Below are positions 4,933-5,998 of a DNA stretch of 5,998 nucleotides, piece after piece (position 1 is the first letter of the stretch; each line of letters opens with the position of its first letter). Made by a program: the position numbers and the translations under genes. Under the pieces are notes generated by a model that saw only the letters and a program-made list of their open reading frames with translations, was not told where the DNA came from and ran no database searches. The stretch comes from Deltaproteobacteria bacterium (GTDB lineage Bacteria > Myxococcota_A > Polyangia > HGW-17 > SLPX01). The stretch lies in NCBI GenBank assembly GCA_011390535.1, contig JAABSF010000188.1, positions 1 through 5,998 on the forward strand, given 5' to 3'.

Positions 4933-5998
4933 ATATCCCCTGTCTTTTGCCAAACAACAAGCCCCTCTTTCGGAGTGGCGTCCAGGCCCAGAAGGCCGAT
5001 AAATGAAAACGCTTCCTTGAACCATGGAATCTGGCCGAAAAAAGACTGATCGTAAGCCGAGTACCAGATCAATGCTTCTGTGTTGATGCTGGAGAATTCA
5101 CTCAACATGGTGCGCAAAACCCCGGCCTGCTTTGCCTCGGTGAACGAGGACTCGCCGCCCCCGACCATTCCGAATTCGGGGATCATGACAGGTAGTTCGG
5201 GTGCAACCTCGGCTGCGCGGATGAAGTACCCGGCTGGATAATCGTCAATGTCCATGTCCTTCAAAGAGACGTTCGGATAAGTGCTGTAAGCTATTGAATC
5301 CAATTTCGGTAAAAGCAGGCGCCATACAGCCGCATTCTCTTCGTCAAGCGCGCCGTTTTCGTCAACCATCCAATCCAGAGTAAAATATGCAGTGACATGG
5401 GTGTCTGGCGCTCTTTCTTTGACCGAGTCGTATACGTCCGCATTCATGGTGACAAAGTCATCCCACGAGTCCGGGTTCTTTTCGTACATGATATTGACTT
5501 CGATGCCCACTATCACGTACTCGGGATCAAGCTGATCAAAGATCCAGAGAAGCTCTTCCCTGTACGCTGTGCGTACCGCGGAGTCATCAATGGTTCCAAC
5601 AGGTGTACCGTCGGGCAGCGGGTTCAGGTCGCCGATTTCTTCTAAGCTGTTATGAGTGAAATCCACGGTGATCGCAAGATCCAGGCCATGGGAACGGGCT
5701 TCCAGGCCGAGATCCACGGCCACTGCATGAAACGGGTCGTCTTCACAGAGAGTCACGCTGAGACTGTGCCGGCACCATCTTACATGGAAGAATAGATTCA
5801 GAATTTCGCCCGTGGCGGCAGTTTTCTCGATAAGGTCGCTGAACCCCAATTCCGAAAGGTTTTTTGGGGATTGCCCTGTGAGCCCCATTGCAAAGTCGCG
5901 CTCTTCGATGGGTGTTTCAACCGACGAGGGATCCGGTCCTTCGCCAGGCGACGGGGTGTTTGTTTCTACTCTCACATCATCGAACCATACGCGGCCGT
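4920..5998 (-). CDS. Modular glycoside hydrolase (clan GH-A-like TIM barrel), N-terminus beyond the right edge
   Basis: This is probably a secreted polysaccharide-degrading enzyme. The frame is open to base 5998, so the true start lies outside the window. The GTG at 5973-5975 is an unlikely start because the codons before it read GRVWFDDV, and GRVWFDDVRVE is typical of the last strand of jelly-roll carbohydrate-binding modules. Counting that GTG as residue 1, a Pro/Glu/Ser-rich linker (4-26) leads to a TIM-barrel-like domain (27-351). Glu159 in VIVGIEVN fits the acid/base strand and Glu267 in PVMIPEFGM the nucleophile strand. Their 108-residue spacing is normal for clan GH-A. STYPN (231-235) and ALIWYSAYD (301-309) fit further active-site strands. 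The acid/base Glu is preceded by Ile rather than the usual Asn, so the family is uncertain. It is GH53-like in flavour, with an unknown substrate. It may also be a related non-classified barrel protein. Confidence 0.8.
   Translation of the reverse strand, partial: GRVWFDDVRVETNTPSPGEGPDPSSVETPIEERDFAMGLTGQSPKNLSELGFSDLIEKTAATGEILNLFFHVRWCRHSLSVTLCEDDPFHAVAVDLGLEARSHGLDLAITVDFTHNSLEEIGDLNPLPDGTPVGTIDDSAVRTAYREELLWIFDQLDPEYVIVGIEVNIMYEKNPDSWDDFVTMNADVYDSVKERAPDTHVTAYFTLDWMVDENGALDEENAAVWRLLLPKLDSIAYSTYPNVSLKDMDIDDYPAGYFIRAAEVAPELPVMIPEFGMVGGGESSFTEAKQAGVLRTMLSEFSSINTEALIWYSAYDQSFFGQIPWFKEAFSFIGLLGLDATPKEGLVVWQKTGDIPLR

Overview
The window looks like part of a large Gram-negative genome with several signalling and secreted proteins. 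Four features point this way: a Hanks-type Ser/Thr kinase with a long tail, a plant/cyanobacterial-type ADP-glucose pyrophosphorylase, a predicted lipoprotein with a Cys-rich DUF1566 (Lcl) domain, and a modular secreted-type glycoside hydrolase. Myxococcota or another former deltaproteobacterial lineage is my best guess. It is an inference from gene style and rests on no marker gene.

Layout. 1-1032 (-): a Ser/Thr protein kinase that runs off the left edge. 1033-1971: about 940 bp with no convincing intact gene. It is packed with short tandem repeats (periods 9, 12, 15, 21 and 30 bp, all multiples of 3), including a 13-copy 12-bp array at 1793-1948. It also holds a coding-like but unrecognised minus-strand ORF (1303-1743) that may be a decayed gene. 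1972-3333 (-): glgC. 3334-3688: a 355-bp divergent intergenic region with an inverted repeat, an isolated TATAAT box and a perfect 22-bp tandem duplication in the presumed leader of the next gene. 3689-4912 (+): the predicted lipoprotein. 4920-5998 (-): a glycoside hydrolase, convergent with the lipoprotein gene across only 7 bp. Its frame stays open to the right edge, where it encodes what looks like the last strand of a carbohydrate-binding module.

The genes do not form one operon. GlgC makes ADP-glucose for glycogen synthesis in the cytoplasm. The kinase is a cytoplasmic signalling domain whose output is unknown. The lipoprotein and the hydrolase are probably exported. A shared carbohydrate theme (glgC and the hydrolase) is possible but unproven. 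I see no defence system, CRISPR array, RNA gene or complete mobile element. The most unusual part is the repeat-dense stretch 1075-1948.
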